A DNA stretch of 64,000 bases from Peribolospora baueri. Taxonomy: Eukaryota > Basidiomycota > Peribolosporomycetes > Peribolosporales > Peribolosporaceae. The stretch is from positions 1 through 64,000 of the forward strand of contig JAMDHS010000021.1 of the NCBI GenBank assembly GCA_029717555.1. The letters are read 5' to 3'. Shown one piece after another: positions 48,673 to 60,217 of this stretch (positions within the stretch are counted from its first letter, which is position 1; the number at the start of each line of letters is the position of its first letter). The notes under the pieces are model-generated. The model ran no database searches. It saw only the letters and a list, made by a program, of their open reading frames with translations, and was not told where the DNA came from. Both the position numbers and the translations under genes were made by a program.

Positions 48673-51600
48673 CTAGCACGTCTGCCACCCTTCTTGCGTC
48701 AGCCGTTGCTTCGGCCACGGTCGTCCGAACTGCAGGCGCGTTGTGGAAAAGACGAAAGAAAAAAAAAAATTTGGGTCAGGATGTCATCATCAGGGGGACC
48801 CGCCCCGTAACCACTCACGCCTCCCGTCGCCGCCTCGCCCTGCCAGAAGGTGATGTTCGGGTTGTTGTACACCTCCGAATACTGTGTGCCCCGACGACGA
48901 AGCCGAAGCGAGTGAGCAGAACGAAGATGCAAACAAACCGTCGCCTCGGTTTACCTTGTTGATCCAGTCCTTCGTCGGGAAACCTTTAGGATCGCAGCCC
49001 CAGTTGATCGCGTTTTTCGGTTGGTACACTCGGACTGTGCGAGTTCGAACCGACCGATCACCGACCGACGGAGGAGCGAATGAACGGTCAGATCACCAGT
49101 CAACGAACGCCACCATCGTCCCACCACGTCTTCCTTCACTCACTGTAGTCGACCTTCATATGCACCGGGAACGTGAGTTTGGCCCAGCTGACGAACGACA
49201 AAGTTCCGATTTCCATCAGCAAAAACCGCCAAGACCAACGATCTCATATCCATCTACGCGCCATGGGCAGACGGGACCAAGCAAGACTCACTTGGCCGGT
49301 TGAAAGCCGTGTGACATGCCGAGGTTGAACATGATGTACTGGAAGCCCGGTCAAGCCGGTCGCACCCCCACCGGTTCGTCAGCATAAAAAAAAAAAAAAA
49401 AAAGGCGAGGTGGGCTGAAACAAGGCTCACCATGGGCTCCTGAGGGACCGGACGAGCGCTGATGCCGACACGAGCGTCAGCGTCCAGGGCCGCCGAGGTG
49501 ACCCTCCACGACTGTTGACCGTTGTTCTGTCGAAAGGAGAGCGAGCGACCGTCATTCAGTCAAACCGCCGCGATCATGACCCGCTCCGAAACTTCAACAT
49601 CCACTCGCACCCGCTCCCGCCCCCACTCACCAGCCACGTGATGTACCCATTCAAACCAGGCTCGTACTCCACTCCATATCTCGCAAACATCTGGTCCGTC
49701 AGCTGGTAGGCAGAGTTGTTCGCCGGCGCCGTCCCGGATATGGCTTGTTGAAGTGCCGAACCGGTGTACGAGTTCATTTGGGCACCCGGTTGGAGAAATT
49801 CGTAGGCTCCAGGAGTGTTGAGAATGGTGTAGTTCCTGTTGAACGGAGCGAGCCTGAAAGGGGCATCAAGGGTAGTGACGGCGCAAGGAGCACGTCAGCC
49901 CCGGGTTGACACGGATGAGGGGCGAGCGCCTGCCATCGGTCACTCACTGAAGCGACTGAGAGAGAGCGCCGCCGGTCGTCGCGAACGCTTGTGCTTCGAA
50001 AACTGTTTCGAGTTGCCGGGGGAGAGCAGAGGGTGAGTATATGAAACGCCACGCAAGTCGAGACCGGGACAGGGTGAGGCCGGCTCACCGTCAATCTCGG
50101 GCGCGCTCCTGCCAACAAACGTCCCGTCCGGGTTTGTTGGCCCAGGATGGTCCTCGCCGGGGCAGGTGCAAGCAGAGAGCCTTTGTCCGGGCAGATTGCT
50201 GAGAATGGTGCCGTACTGGCCGATGAGCTGCGCGTCGGCGGGAGTCTTGTTGGCGAAGGATTGGTTGGGGAGGACGCCGACGTCGCAGCTGTCGTACGAA
50301 TACGGCCAGAGACCCTGTGGGAGAAGAAAAGCGAAGAGAACGGGGATCGGTCGGTCGGGAGAAAGTGAGGGAGGAGGAGGAGGACAGTCCTCTTACTCAC
50401 GTCTGTCGTCGCACCGTATCCAGCCCTGCCGAGCTGATTTTCAACGCGGGACAGGGGACGTGTGAGCAGGGCGAGACGAGAGAGTCGTAGGTAGCAACGT
50501 AGTACTCACGTTGCCCATCGCCCAGAAAGCGGGCCACAATCCGGAGACGTAGGGGCTGCCGGGCAGTTGGATGGCAGCCCTGAACGAAGAAAGCAAGGCG
50601 AGGTCGAGGTCATGACATGGTCCCCAACAACAAACACGAACCGGTCGGAGCGAATCACGAGCTGACTCACTCCATGTAGCCACCGGTGAAGCAAAACTTG
50701 TTCCAGCTTTGGAGCATGCCGGATTTGAAGTTGAGGTCGTGGCCTTGGCGCTCGTCCATGGTGATGACGAGCGATCCGTTGGAGGTGGTGATCTGGTCGG
50801 GTGTGTACCACTCCGCGTCTTGCGTCGCCCAGTAGTAAAAGTCTGGCGCCTCCCAGTAGGGGTCGTCGCCTGGGTAGAAGGATCGGCCATCGGTGTTGAA
50901 CTCGTCGCTGTAGAGGCGGATGAGGGTCACGACGCGAGACGAGATGGACAGGACAAACGGGAGTGAGCACGGGCGACGTAACGCGTGGACAGATGACAAA
51001 AGATATAGCTCACCTGAAAACAAGCTGGTATTGGGTTTTTCCATCGCTGGAGATTGCAAGATGGCCGACCAGGTAAGAAGCGGTCGAGGCGGATCGCCAA
51101 ACAACATAAAAAGAGACAGACGAGCGGACTCACAAGCCAGTGCGGGTGTACGCTTCTTTTGGGGTGTCACGGTCGACGAGGTCGAACATGTTTGGAACGT
51201 CGGGGACCTGGCCGGTGGAGTTTGCGATCTGTTGATCACGGTGGGCGGGCGAGCGGGTCAGTGAGAGGGTATGAAGGAGGAAGAAAATAGGACACCGTTT
51301 TTTCTTCTCACCAGGCTCGAGTCATGTGAAGTCCTGAAATAGCTCAGGATGGGGTATCCTGCGAAGAGCTGGAGAGGAAGAGATGGGGATGGAAAGGCAG
51401 AGGCATGAACGACGAGAAGGTGGGGCGACTGGGAGGAGGATGGACGACGTGGATTTATGTGCGCACCATGATCAAGCCGCAGCCGAGGATGAGGAGGGAG
51501 CCGAGGTTCATCAACCCCCTGGCGGTGAAGACGGAGCCATTGTCGTCCTTGCCGTCCCTGAGGGCGCGGTCGTCGTCGTCGTCGTCGGGCCCGCTGGTGC

Positions 51601-52063
51601 CGTACTTGGCCATGTCGGGGGGAAGGCGGTAGTTGCTGTGGTAGGAGGACGTGGAGGCCGCCGTTCCGGGGGTGTTGGGGGGCAGGAGATGTGATCGCGG
51701 GGACGTGGGATCCTGAGGCGGGGCGATGTGGTGGAACAAGGTGAGCGTGGGGCATGGAGGGTTGGTGTGCACCTCTTCGGTTCGCTTGGGTTGGCATCAC
51801 TCCGCTGGACTCACCTGCGCACCATAGCCGTCGCGGGAGCCATAGCCGGCGCCAGGCGACCTTGGGCCCGAGCCAGGGCCGGCGGCGGCGGCAGCAGCGG
51901 CGGCTTGGGCGGCGGCGGCAGGATTGCCGCGATAAACCCTGGCGCCCACTTTGGAATCTGAAGGAGGGTGATGGGAGGAGGGCGACACGAGGGGGTCGCT
52001 GGATTGCTGGGCTGCTGCGTTGTTGGCGAAAGGGTAGTACTGTCCGCCTGTGGGAGACGGCAT
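48673..52063 (-). CDS. KRE6: KRE6/SKN1 family beta-1,6-glucan synthesis protein (GH16 domain)
   Basis: Type II membrane protein of the secretory pathway needed for cell-wall beta-1,6-glucan. Seventeen exons: 52063-51815, 51712-51467, 51368-51312, 51228-51134, 51046-51014, 50907-50671, 50579-50510, 50433-50401, 50314-50089, 50002-49948, 49853-49631, 49526-49431, 49338-49292, 49187-49144, 49034-48955, 48881-48819, 48729-48673; 636 residues, all phases consistent. A low-complexity cytosolic tail (Ala run, Asp run) precedes one membrane anchor near residues 149-175. The GH16-like lumenal domain has [40 protein letters not shown], and the catalytic-type motif EIDVFE at about residues 413-418. Six spaced Cys-containing segments follow, then [20 protein letters not shown] and the KRE6-type tail WPKQRL. 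Enzymatic activity of the family is still unclear. Confidence 0.95.
49386..49403. repeat. Poly(A)18 tract in a KRE6 intron
   Basis: Eighteen consecutive A on the plus strand (poly-T on the coding strand) in the intron between exons 12 and 13; it can serve as the pyrimidine tract of that intron. Confidence 0.9.
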
Positions 52064-52438
52064 GTAGAGGGGAGAAGGGAAGGTGGAGAGGTGGGCGGGG
52101 GAGAAAGCGAGGGAGCGGGTGAGCGGGTGAGCGGGTGAGCGGTGAGCGGGCGAGAAAAGTGGCTGGGCGTGGGAGTGAGTGGAGAGAAGGGAGGGTGAGG
52201 GTGAAGGTGGATGAGGATGGAGATGGGCGCAGGGATGGATGATGGATGGTGGATGGAGGAGGAATGGAAAACTGGGCCGACGATGGACGATGGATGGAGG
52301 GCGGGAAATGGGGATCAGCAGATGCGGTGCACGCGGGCGACAGAGGGAGACTGCCAAGAAAGGATTTCCTGCTCGAAAGGGGTTCAGTCAGTTCAGTCGA
52401 GTCCGCAGTCACAAAGAGGAAAAGAGAGAGAGGACGAT

Positions 52439-52471
52439 GCTCAGCTCAGCTCAAGCTCAGCTCAGCTCAGC
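52439..52471. repeat. (CTCAG)n / (GCTCA)n array
   Basis: About six imperfect copies of a five-base unit (cagctcagctcaagctcagc), followed by shorter CTCAT and CATTC runs to about 52510. Confidence 0.85.
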
Positions 52472-52661
52472 CCTCCACTCATCTCATCTCATCCCATTCC
52501 ATTCCATTCGCCCCTCACCCGCCCGCCCAGCCTCACATCCACTTCGCCCGCCGGCGTCGGCAGAAGACGACGGGGACGTGGACGCCCAGGACAAACCCGG
52601 TTGGGCAAACTGCCGTCGGCGTGTGGCTCCTGTCGTCATCCATCCCATCCCATCGTGACCA

Positions 52662-52662
<1 letters not shown>

Positions 52663-52695
<33 letters not shown>
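52663..52695. repeat. (CAGA)n microsatellite
   Basis: About eight copies of CAGA in tandem in the KRE6-COX16 spacer. Confidence 0.9.
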
Positions 52696-52699
<4 letters not shown>

Positions 52700-53305
52700 C
52701 AGACAGGCCGGAATGAAGAGACGCTCCGCCTCAAGCCCGGTGCAGTGCAGATCGTCTCAAACCGCCTTAGCCTCGCTCGAACGGCCATCTTCCTCCACCC
52801 TCAGCCGGCCCTAACGGCCACTACGCCGACTATGCCGCGACTTGGGCCAGCGCTTTCCTCTCCCGTCTCTCCCGTCCGTCGATCTAGCTGCCGACCTTGA
52901 TTTCTTCCGTCGCCGCCGACCATCCGTACAAGGACAGACACACCGCACGCTATGACCTCCTCGACCGACACGTCAACGCGACGGCAACAGTAGGGTTACC
53001 AGAATCCCAGTCGTGGCGTCCCTCTCCACCACATATATCTCCGAGTCCACCTTCATTCCTTCCCTTCACCTCCACCGCCTTCTCTCATCCAGACCACTCT
53101 CCCATATACGCTCAGCTAGCTAGCTAGCGCCTTTTTTCTCTTCAACGCTTTCACAGAGAGCATCACGTACGTCGGCTGACCCAGCGCAGCGTGTCCTGAC
53201 CATGTAGACTAGCAACGGTGTCGTGCGTGCGTGCAAGCCTGGTGGACGTACATGCTGCCATGTCGAGCGTGTACACCCGGCGACGATGAAAGCGTGAAAT
53301 AGACG

Positions 53306-53466
53306 GGTCGGATGGGATCGAATACGACCGACGGTCGGTCAGATAGATAGACGGACGGGCCACAGCCTGCGCTGTGGTTGGATTTGCGAAAAGGATACCA
53401 CCCTCCCTTCTCTCCCATCCTTCCTCCTTCCACCTCACGGCTAACCTACGCACCCTTCCTCCCTAA
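53306..53466. repeat. Direct repeat, copy A (COX16 3' flank)
   Basis: Copy A of a block of about 160-170 bp repeated 28 bp further on. Shared stretches, in order, include ggatgggatc, gtcggtcagatagatagac, gacgggcc, ctgtggttggatt, aaaaggataccaccctccct and acgcacccttcctccctaa. Confidence 0.85.
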
Positions 53467-53493
53467 ACGCATCTCATATCGCCCGATTGGATT

Positions 53494-53666
53494 GGTTCGG
53501 ATGGGATCCCATGAAAGAATAGGACCGTCGGTCAGATAGATAGACAGGCAGACGGGCCGATACCTGGCTGTGGTTGGATTTTAAAAAGGATACCACCCTC
53601 CCTTCTCTTCCATCCATCCTTCCTCCCTCCATCTCACAGACACAAACGCACCCTTCCTCCCTAATC
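53494..53666. repeat. Direct repeat, copy B (COX16 3' flank)
   Basis: Second copy of the block, in the same order and orientation with scattered differences and small indels. Its right end covers the COX16 stop codon (53661-53663), so copy B is the natural 3' flank of COX16 and copy A a duplicate of it. Confidence 0.85.
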
Positions 53667-54211
53667 CCTCGTCGTTCCCTCCCCCGGCAAGCCCCACTCC
53701 GGCACACCCTCCGGCCTCGGCACCCGCTTGTTCTCCCACTCGTCCAGTTCGTCTGCGTTTGCTTGGAGGCGCTGTAGGGCAAGTGAGGATGGTATGCGTT
53801 AGTTCGGGTTGTGAGTGCAACGGGCCGCACGGAAGGAGGACCCACAAAATACTCTTCCCGGATGTCCACCTTCTTCCTGTTCTTGTTCATGCGCAGCTCG
53901 TCCTCCTTGCTCACCTGGCCGCGAACCGATGGATGGCCAGCCGGGTGGTGGCCGGTGGGAAGTGAGCTGCCGCCCATCATTCTTTCCTTCATCCATCCAT
54001 CAACTCCTTCGTTCGAACGGCTCACCTGCGACACCTTCTGGTCCTGCAACTCGTACCTCGTCTGCGTCAGCGAGCTCAGCGCAAAGCTCGCCCCGACGAT
54101 CGTCACCAGGAACGGCGCACCAAAGAGGAGGACCGGGTGCCGGCGGACGCTCCTCAGGAGCGACCGCGACAAGGGGGACCCGCGGTACGGCTTGGAGGTG
54201 AAGGTGGGCAT
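53661..54211 (-). CDS. COX16: Cytochrome c oxidase assembly protein Cox16
   Basis: Single-pass mitochondrial inner-membrane protein needed to assemble complex IV (copper delivery to COX2 / COX1 module joining). Three exons: 54211-54026, 53914-53846, 53771-53661; all phase 0; 121 residues. The N-terminus is basic (SLLRSVRRHP), and the membrane segment is PVLLFGAPFLVTIVGASFAL. The family signature SSLTQTRYELQDQKVSQVSK leads to EDELRMNKNRKKVDIREEYF, and the tail is WENKRVPRPEGVPEWG. Donor of exon 2 is gtgggt. The gene diverges from the CaM kinase across about 600 bp, and its 3' flank is duplicated downstream. Confidence 0.95.
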
Positions 54212-54816
54212 CGGCACTGGCGGCAAGAAGAACAAATCGAAAATCCAAGGCCGGGCCGACGGAGGCCGATATTCGAAAAGCGACGGTAATCGGGTTTATA
54301 ATGGCGTCCCGTGGCGCGCCATTACTCCGGCCATTACGCCATTAACGCGCGGCGAGGGTCGGCTGACGTCGTCTCGTCTCGTACGACTTGCCCAATTCGG
54401 CACCTCCGCCCACTCGACGGCGACCGACCCCCCTCCTCGTCCCTCGTCTCCACCCCTCTCCTTCTTCTTTTCCGTCTCTCAACCTTCTCGCCCCTTTCTC
54501 TCCTGCCCACTCTCGTCCTCCTCCTCTCCCTGTTCGCCCACCGCGCGCAGTCCGATCACGGACCCACTTTCGCCCCCGTCACCTCGTCGCCAACCAACGT
54601 GCGGCAACCGTGCCCGTAGTCAGATAACCTGGCCGTCCGTCCGTCCATCGCATTGGCCACCCACCCCTCCGTTCACCTTCACCAAGACCCGGTCCAAGTG
54701 AGCCGCGTATTCGTGTCCATCGCCGCTTGCACGCAACCGCGCCGGCCTCCCTAGTCATCCTCACCGCCTTCCCGCAGCGCAACAGATAATTGACCGACGC
54801 GGGTTCGGATCCGATC
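54212..54816. other. Divergent promoter region, COX16 / CaM kinase
   Basis: About 600 bp between divergent starts. The COX16-proximal part has a tata-like run (ggtttataatgg near 54293-54304). The side next to the kinase is C/T-rich. No gene. Confidence 0.4.
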
Positions 54817-56718
54817 ATGGGCTTCAAAGACCATCTCCTCCCACAACCACCCTCGTTCGAAAAGAAGAAGCAGTACAAGTTCGGTCACAACCTAGGAGAA
54901 GGAACGTTTGGCGTCGTTAAGCAGGCCACGTGGGTCTCTGCTAAGCCGCCCATCGGCGTGGCTATCAAGGTCATTCCCAAGAAAAATGTAAAGTCAGTCG
55001 CGTCCGTCCAGTTCGTCCGTCCACTTTCCCTGGCGACGTCGGGAGCGAGCCGGCGCCCGCGCCCCCTCTTTGCTCGACTGATTCCTCTCGTTCCATCCGT
55101 TTCTTCTGCTGTCTTTCAGAGGCCATGAGGATATCGTGATGGACGAGATGAACGTCATGAAAGGACTCGATCAGCCTCATATCGGTCAGTGCGCCGAGAG
55201 AAGGATTAGAACGAGCGTTGTGGACCGTTCGCCGTCTAACCCTGTCTTTTCCTTTTCCTTCATCCATCCAGTCAAGTTTCTCGACTGGTTCGAGTCCCGG
55301 GACAAGGTGCGACCCGGCGTCGTCCCATCTGCCACCCCGTCATCCCACGCCGTGCTCATCCTCCTTCCTCTCCTCTCCCACGCCAGTTCTACCTCGTCTT
55401 TGAAGAGGCCACCGGCGGCGAGCTCTTCGAGCGCATCCTCTCCCGAGGCCGCTTTACCGAGGCGGACGCGGTAAAGGTGATCAAAGCGATCCTCTCCGCC
55501 GTCGCCTACTTGCACAAGCACAACATCGTCCACCGCGACCTCAAGCCGGAGAACATCCTATACCGCACCAAGGCCGAGGACGCCAACGTGGTCATCGTCG
55601 ACTTCGGCATTGCCAGACACCTCGAGACCGACGATGAGGTGCTCACTCAGGTCTGTGGCAGCTTTGGTTACGCTGCCCCCGAGATTTTGGAAAAGCGCGG
55701 GCATGGCAAGGCGGTGGATATGTGGAGCTTGGGCATCATCACGTACACCATGTCAGTCGACCTTGGCCTGTCTCGCCGTCGTCGTCGTCGTTCGCTCATC
55801 TGTCGTCATCGTCGCCTTCCTCCCTCACCCTTGTCCACATCAAGGCTGTGCGGATACACCCCTTTCCGATCCGACGACCCTCAAGCGCTGGCAGAAGAGA
55901 CTACTAGGGGCAGGATCGAGTTCCACGAGCGATATTGGAAGAACATCAGCGAGGAGGGTGAGTAAGAGGAAGGTCGTCGCGTAATCCATGATGCACTGCC
56001 TCACGAGCGAGCTGACCTCTTTTTCTTCTCCTTTCCGCCCGCCAGCCAAAGACTTCATCCGCAGTCTCGCACAGGTAGACCCATCCAAGAGGCCCACGGC
56101 GGAAGAGGCGCTCAAACACAAGGTACGCCCCCCGTTCGTCCGTTCACGTCTGACCTGTTCGATTCGGCCACCTGACTGATCGACCAACGGCGTCTCGCCT
56201 CCTCATCATCGTCCCTCTCCGTTTCTCCCTCTCCGTTTCCCCCTTGTCCACCGGTCTTGTAGTGGCTCACGGACCACGACGCGTCGGACAACGTGGACAT
56301 CTCGCTCGGCCTTCGGGAGAACTATCGCAAGCGCTGGCGAACGGCGATCAACGCCGTGCGCGCTTCCACCAAGTTTAACAAGGTTCTCAAAGATAACGCC
56401 GGAGCCGGAGCCGGAGCAGGGCCTGCGGTTGCTCCAGCTGAAGGCGGCGTCGGACGCGCGGCGTCCGGCGGTCTAGTCGCCCCATCGCCTGGCCTGAGCG
56501 TGAGCTCCGGCAGCGGCGAGACCAGTTCGGCGGCGAGCGCGAGGCACAGGAAGCAGGACGCCACACCCAATTCGGGGCGGAACGGCATCGCGGCGGCAGC
56601 GGTTGCGCACGAACCTGAGGAAGAGGACGACGACGAGGGCAGTGAGGGAGGATGGGCTACTGGGGAGGAAGGCGACCTGGACGAAGATGTTCCCGACCAT
56701 CCGTCCCGTCCACAATGA
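54817..56718 (+). CDS. CMK1: Calcium/calmodulin-dependent protein kinase, CaMKI type
   Basis: Seven exons: 54817-54992, 55120-55184, 55272-55306, 55387-55751, 55845-55957, 56046-56122, 56263-56718; 428 residues. Kinase motifs: glycine loop HNLGEGTFGVVKQA, VAIKVIPKK with the ATP lysine, HRDLKPEN with Asp about 143, VDFGIAR, activation segment [32 protein letters not shown], and DPSKRPTAEEALKH. The C-terminal flank holds LRENYRKRWRTAINAVRAST, a basic amphipathic helix that fits the autoinhibitory and calmodulin-binding segment. An Ala/Gly and then acidic tail follows. In the activation loop the usual Thr of CGTPGY is Ser. Three donors are gtcagt. The start ATG at 54817 (MGFKDHL) is the first in frame after a long pyrimidine-rich leader. 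Confidence 0.93.
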
Positions 56719-57558
56719 TTTGGCCCGGCGAATGCCCACTCTTCCGCCCTCATCATCATCAAGAGCTCCAAGAGCTCATAGCGTGTGTGATGCCTCAGTG
56801 CAATCCAGACGTCCTCTTTCACTGTCGCAGTGGCTCAGAAGGGTCACTAGGTGCGATTCAACGGAGGACGACCGCAGTGTTGGTTTTGCTCCCTGGGGGA
56901 GATAGGTCGGGAACGGAGGCAAGGCTCGGTTCGAGTATTTGCACGGATGACGTGTAGATGACGGTTCGACGGCTCTTCTCGTGCGGTATACCTACTATTT
57001 TCTTTCTTTCTTTTCTTCTCCTTCCCTGCCCACTTTTCCGTTCACATGCTCAATCACTCACCCAAATCCCCTGTATCCGACGTCCTTAACAGGATCATGT
57101 TTCCCCCGCGCGTCGTCTGTGCCGGCCACATGCGCCCTGAGGTAGGCACCATCTTTTCTTGTGTTTTGCTCGCTTGCTCGCTCTCTCTTCCTGTACTGTT
57201 TGCTCTCTTCCTCTTCGTTGGCGATGAACTGCTGGAGCGAACCCCCTCTTGAGTAACGTCCACAGCCTGTCGGTGGTCCGCAGCGAAGCGTGATCGCTGC
57301 GCGGGACCGAAGGCGCGTGGAGTGGAGACGCGTCTGAAGTGACGTGAGAGTGGAAGGGTAAATAAACACTGCTCGCGAAATGAAGTGAGATGAGATAAAT
57401 AAACTCCACCCATCGCTTCTCTCAGCCGATCGATCGATCACCTCTCGAAGCGCTCGCTCGACGATCGAACGAACGAGTAGACTCGACCTCGACTTTCTCC
57501 TCTGTCTCTTCTCATCCTCGCACAGCTTCCCTCGCCCCTCCCTAACCCCCTTCTCGCC
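56719..57558. other. Spacer between the CaM kinase and the coiled-coil gene
   Basis: About 840 bp: kinase 3' region, then a C/T-rich stretch and promoter of the next gene. A GATC-rich cluster (cgatcgatcgatc) is near 57427-57439. No gene recognised. Confidence 0.4.
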
Positions 57559-58985
57559 ATGCCCCCGTCCACCCACCACCGCCCATCCGCCTCCCTCTCT
57601 CTCTTCGATCGCGTCGGCGTCTCCCACCTGACGGGCACCAGTCCCGGCAACGACGACAACCCGTCACGCCCCGAGCTGAGGGCGCAGCTTCGGATTAGGG
57701 ACGCCGAGCTGGAGGAACTCAAGGCTAGGTTGGGCGAGGCGGAGAGGAGGGAGGAAAAGGAGCGGGAGAGGGTTAGGGAGTTGAAGGGAGTGAGTTGGCT
57801 TGTCTGTCTGTCTGTCCGTCCGTCCGTCTATCTATCCGTATCCGCCTTTGTTTGCCCCTTTTGCGTCGCCGTACTGACTTCACATTTCCCCACCCCTCAC
57901 TGCAATTTGCTCCAGAAAGCGGACCGGGCTCTTTCACAGCAACAAGTGACGAGGCTCGAGCGCGAGTTCAACTCACAGGAGGCCATCCTTCAGGGTTTGC
58001 AGAAGGAGTAAGTGAGCAGAACGAGGCGAGGCGGAGCGACCGCGGAGCCGGTTTTCTTCTATCATCGTTTTGCTCACTCCCATTCTCGCCATGTTACTTC
58101 CTTTCCTTCCACGCACACCCATCCATCCGTTATTTCCACTTCCACTTCCACTTCCCCCTCCCCCTCTTCCCCCCATACACTCCCCCTACCAATAGCAACG
58201 AAGACAAGACGATAGCCCTAGAAACGCTTCGCCGGCGCCACAAGACCCTCTCCGACTTTTGCGAGCGCCACTTCGGCGAGGACTGGGAGGCCGTCGTCTA
58301 CGCCGCTCCTTCCAGCAGCGGCGGCGCGGGGGTAGGCGGTGGCGGCGGAAGTGGGTCGACCTCTGCAGCTTTGGCCGTCGCTTCTCCCGGTGCGGTCGGC
58401 GGCGCAACTGGTGTGAATGCCAACATGGGTGTCCTGGGCGTAGGGAGCCCGTTGGTGAGGATCCTGAGCAGCACCTCCCCAAGTCCCGTCAAACGCTCCT
58501 CCCGACCTCCGTTGGTCAGCCCTCTGACGCCGCCGATCTCCTCGGTCGCCGCCGCGATGACCATCGCCGAGGAGTCGGAAGGCGACGGCGAAGCTCAGAG
58601 CGCCAATGACTGGGTTCCTGCAAACGAGACGCTGCCGGTTGTAGACGAGAGTTACGCGGAGGAGACCGAGGTGCCCACTTCCAAAAAGGAAGGCGCCGGA
58701 GAAGGAGCTACCCACCACGTCCTCCCCGACGCGCACGCTGCCGCAACGATCCCCGCGGAGCAGCTCGTGCAACACCTCGTCAATCTTAAACTTCTCGTCC
58801 AAGGCCTCGAGCGCCGTTTGGCGGGACGGCAGACGCTGGCAGAGGAGGGCCTCAAGCGAGCCGAGGAGGCGGAGCGGGAGCTGGAGAAGATGAGGGCGGT
58901 GTGGGAGGCTAGGTTCGGCGACAAGCCGCCCTTGCGTTCGTCTGCCTCTTCCACCTCTGCCGCGAACCCCCTCATCTTAGCTTGA
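57559..58985 (+). CDS. Coiled-coil protein of unknown function
   Basis: Three exons: 57559-57789, 57916-58007, 58196-58985; phases 0 and 2; 370 residues. I do not recognise the family. Heptad-rich helices appear at about residues 35-110 (RDAELEELKARLGEAERREE, then QQQVTRLEREFNSQEAILQG) and again near residues 305-350 (LVNLKLLVQGLERRLAGRQT, LKRAEEAERELEKMRAVWEA). A Gly/Ser/Ala-rich and Pro-rich linker with phosphorylatable SP/TP sites (RILSSTSPSPVKRSS, VSPLTPPISS) lies between. This layout suits a structural or cytoskeletal adaptor, but that is inference. It is followed on the same strand by a 100-residue unrecognised gene. Confidence 0.8.
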
Positions 58986-59658
58986 ACGCTTCTAGCGACG
59001 ATGTCACATGGCTTGTTTTACTGCACTGCACTGTTGATACCCTTCCTTCTTCAAGCCAGACACGGTCGCCGCGATGTTCCGTCGACCCCTGTCATCTTTC
59101 CGCAACCCTTTCTTGATACCCTCGACCGTCCGTCACTTTTATCTTTCTAATGAGTAATAAGCCGCCGCCGTCGAGCCTGCGAGAGCAGCCATTGTTGGAA
59201 AAGAGCCGTCAGGATGCGAGTGGGCGAGCCTTGTCCAATAAGTCGGAGTAATATCTGTCCGGCAGAGCGAGAGCAATCTCTTCCAACATGTTGGCCACGC
59301 CAAGATAAAATGCAAAGCAGTATACAGACGGACGTAAAACTCGTCCCTCTCAAAGGCTCACCACGGCGAGCCCAGCGCGAATCGGCCGTGGACGACTTGG
59401 AAAAGGGAGGGGGGTTGACGTCCAACGTCTTCAGCTTTCTTGTTGGCTAGGTTCAAGCATCATACGTCGTTGGAGCGCTTGGACATATGATGGCGTCGGT
59501 TCAACCTTGCACTGCGGCATCGAAGAATAAATATGGTCCCGACAGGGCTCGACAAAGTTCCTTCCGGTATACGTTTACCCACAATCATCCACCAACGCCG
59601 GCGAGGCCACGTCGGTCGTGTTCCGGTCGGTCCTTCTTACTAAGGTCATGCGACATAG
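58986..59658. other. Spacer after the coiled-coil gene
   Basis: About 670 bp. 3' end of the coiled-coil gene and upstream region of the next putative gene; no feature recognised. Confidence 0.4.
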
Positions 59659-60217
59659 ATGACCGGAGCGGGCTCTGTGATCTGCTTTTCGATCCTCCCC
59701 ACACTTGCCACACCCTCGCGCCGGATACTCTCCAAACTTTTCCACCAATACGAAGTGGGACGAGACGACGGGAGAGAAGGTATGTTGACAAATCCCGATG
59801 GGAGCGAAACCATTCTCCTTCTGTATCTGCATTCCTCGTGCGAATCAGCGTTCTTTTTTCACCTCACATCTCACATCTCACCACTGCTCATATACAGCTC
59901 TCGACTACGCGGCGTGGACCTGGCTCAGCGCGGAATTTCGACTGGCATTGATGACGTCGTGAAGAGGAAGTGGAGGCAGTGGGACCCGAGCCTGGAGTCC
60001 AATATACCACCTTTCCCAATTAGTCTCCTCGAGCACCCAAAGAACTCGAGGCTCGTCTCTCGCCCATAATCATTTCGGTTCTCCGCTTGAGCACAGGACT
60101 CTACTCGTGCTCCCGCCGGGAAGAGATCCGGCAATCTACCAGGTGATGGCGACCTTGAGTGATCTTGGAGTGCCTGCGGAAAAGCACGAGCTTCTCAGCG
60201 CTCTCTCAAGGGCATGA
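59659..60217 (+). CDS. Putative small protein of unknown function (100 residues)
   Basis: Not recognised. Exons 59659-59779, 59898-59958 and 60097-60217 join in phases 1 and 2 to a 100-residue frame with no internal stop. It begins MTGAGSVICFSILPTLATPS, continues KLFHQYEVGRDDGRE, crosses the first junction as ALDYAAWTWLSAEFRLALMT, and ends LLVLPPGRDPAIYQVMATLS, DLGVPAEKHELLSALSRA. The last 60 residues look like a compact helical domain with normal amino-acid mix. Donors are gtatgt and gtgaag, acceptors acag and acag. The last exon is the best supported; the start could lie further upstream. No expression or homology evidence is available to me. Confidence 0.45.

Larger units (their letters stand above)
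52064..53660. other. Repeat-rich spacer upstream of the KRE6-type gene
   Basis: About 1.6 kb with several simple repeats and a duplicated block listed separately. It should hold the KRE6 promoter and the COX16 3' end. Open frames here (up to 229 codons) are low-complexity and unsupported. Confidence 0.45.

Noticed and set aside
51258-52412. 384-codon minus-strand frame overlapping the first KRE6 exons
   Set aside because: It is in a different frame from the KRE6 exons, which have matching phases and conserved sequence; the long frame is Pro/Ser/Arg/His-rich shadow.
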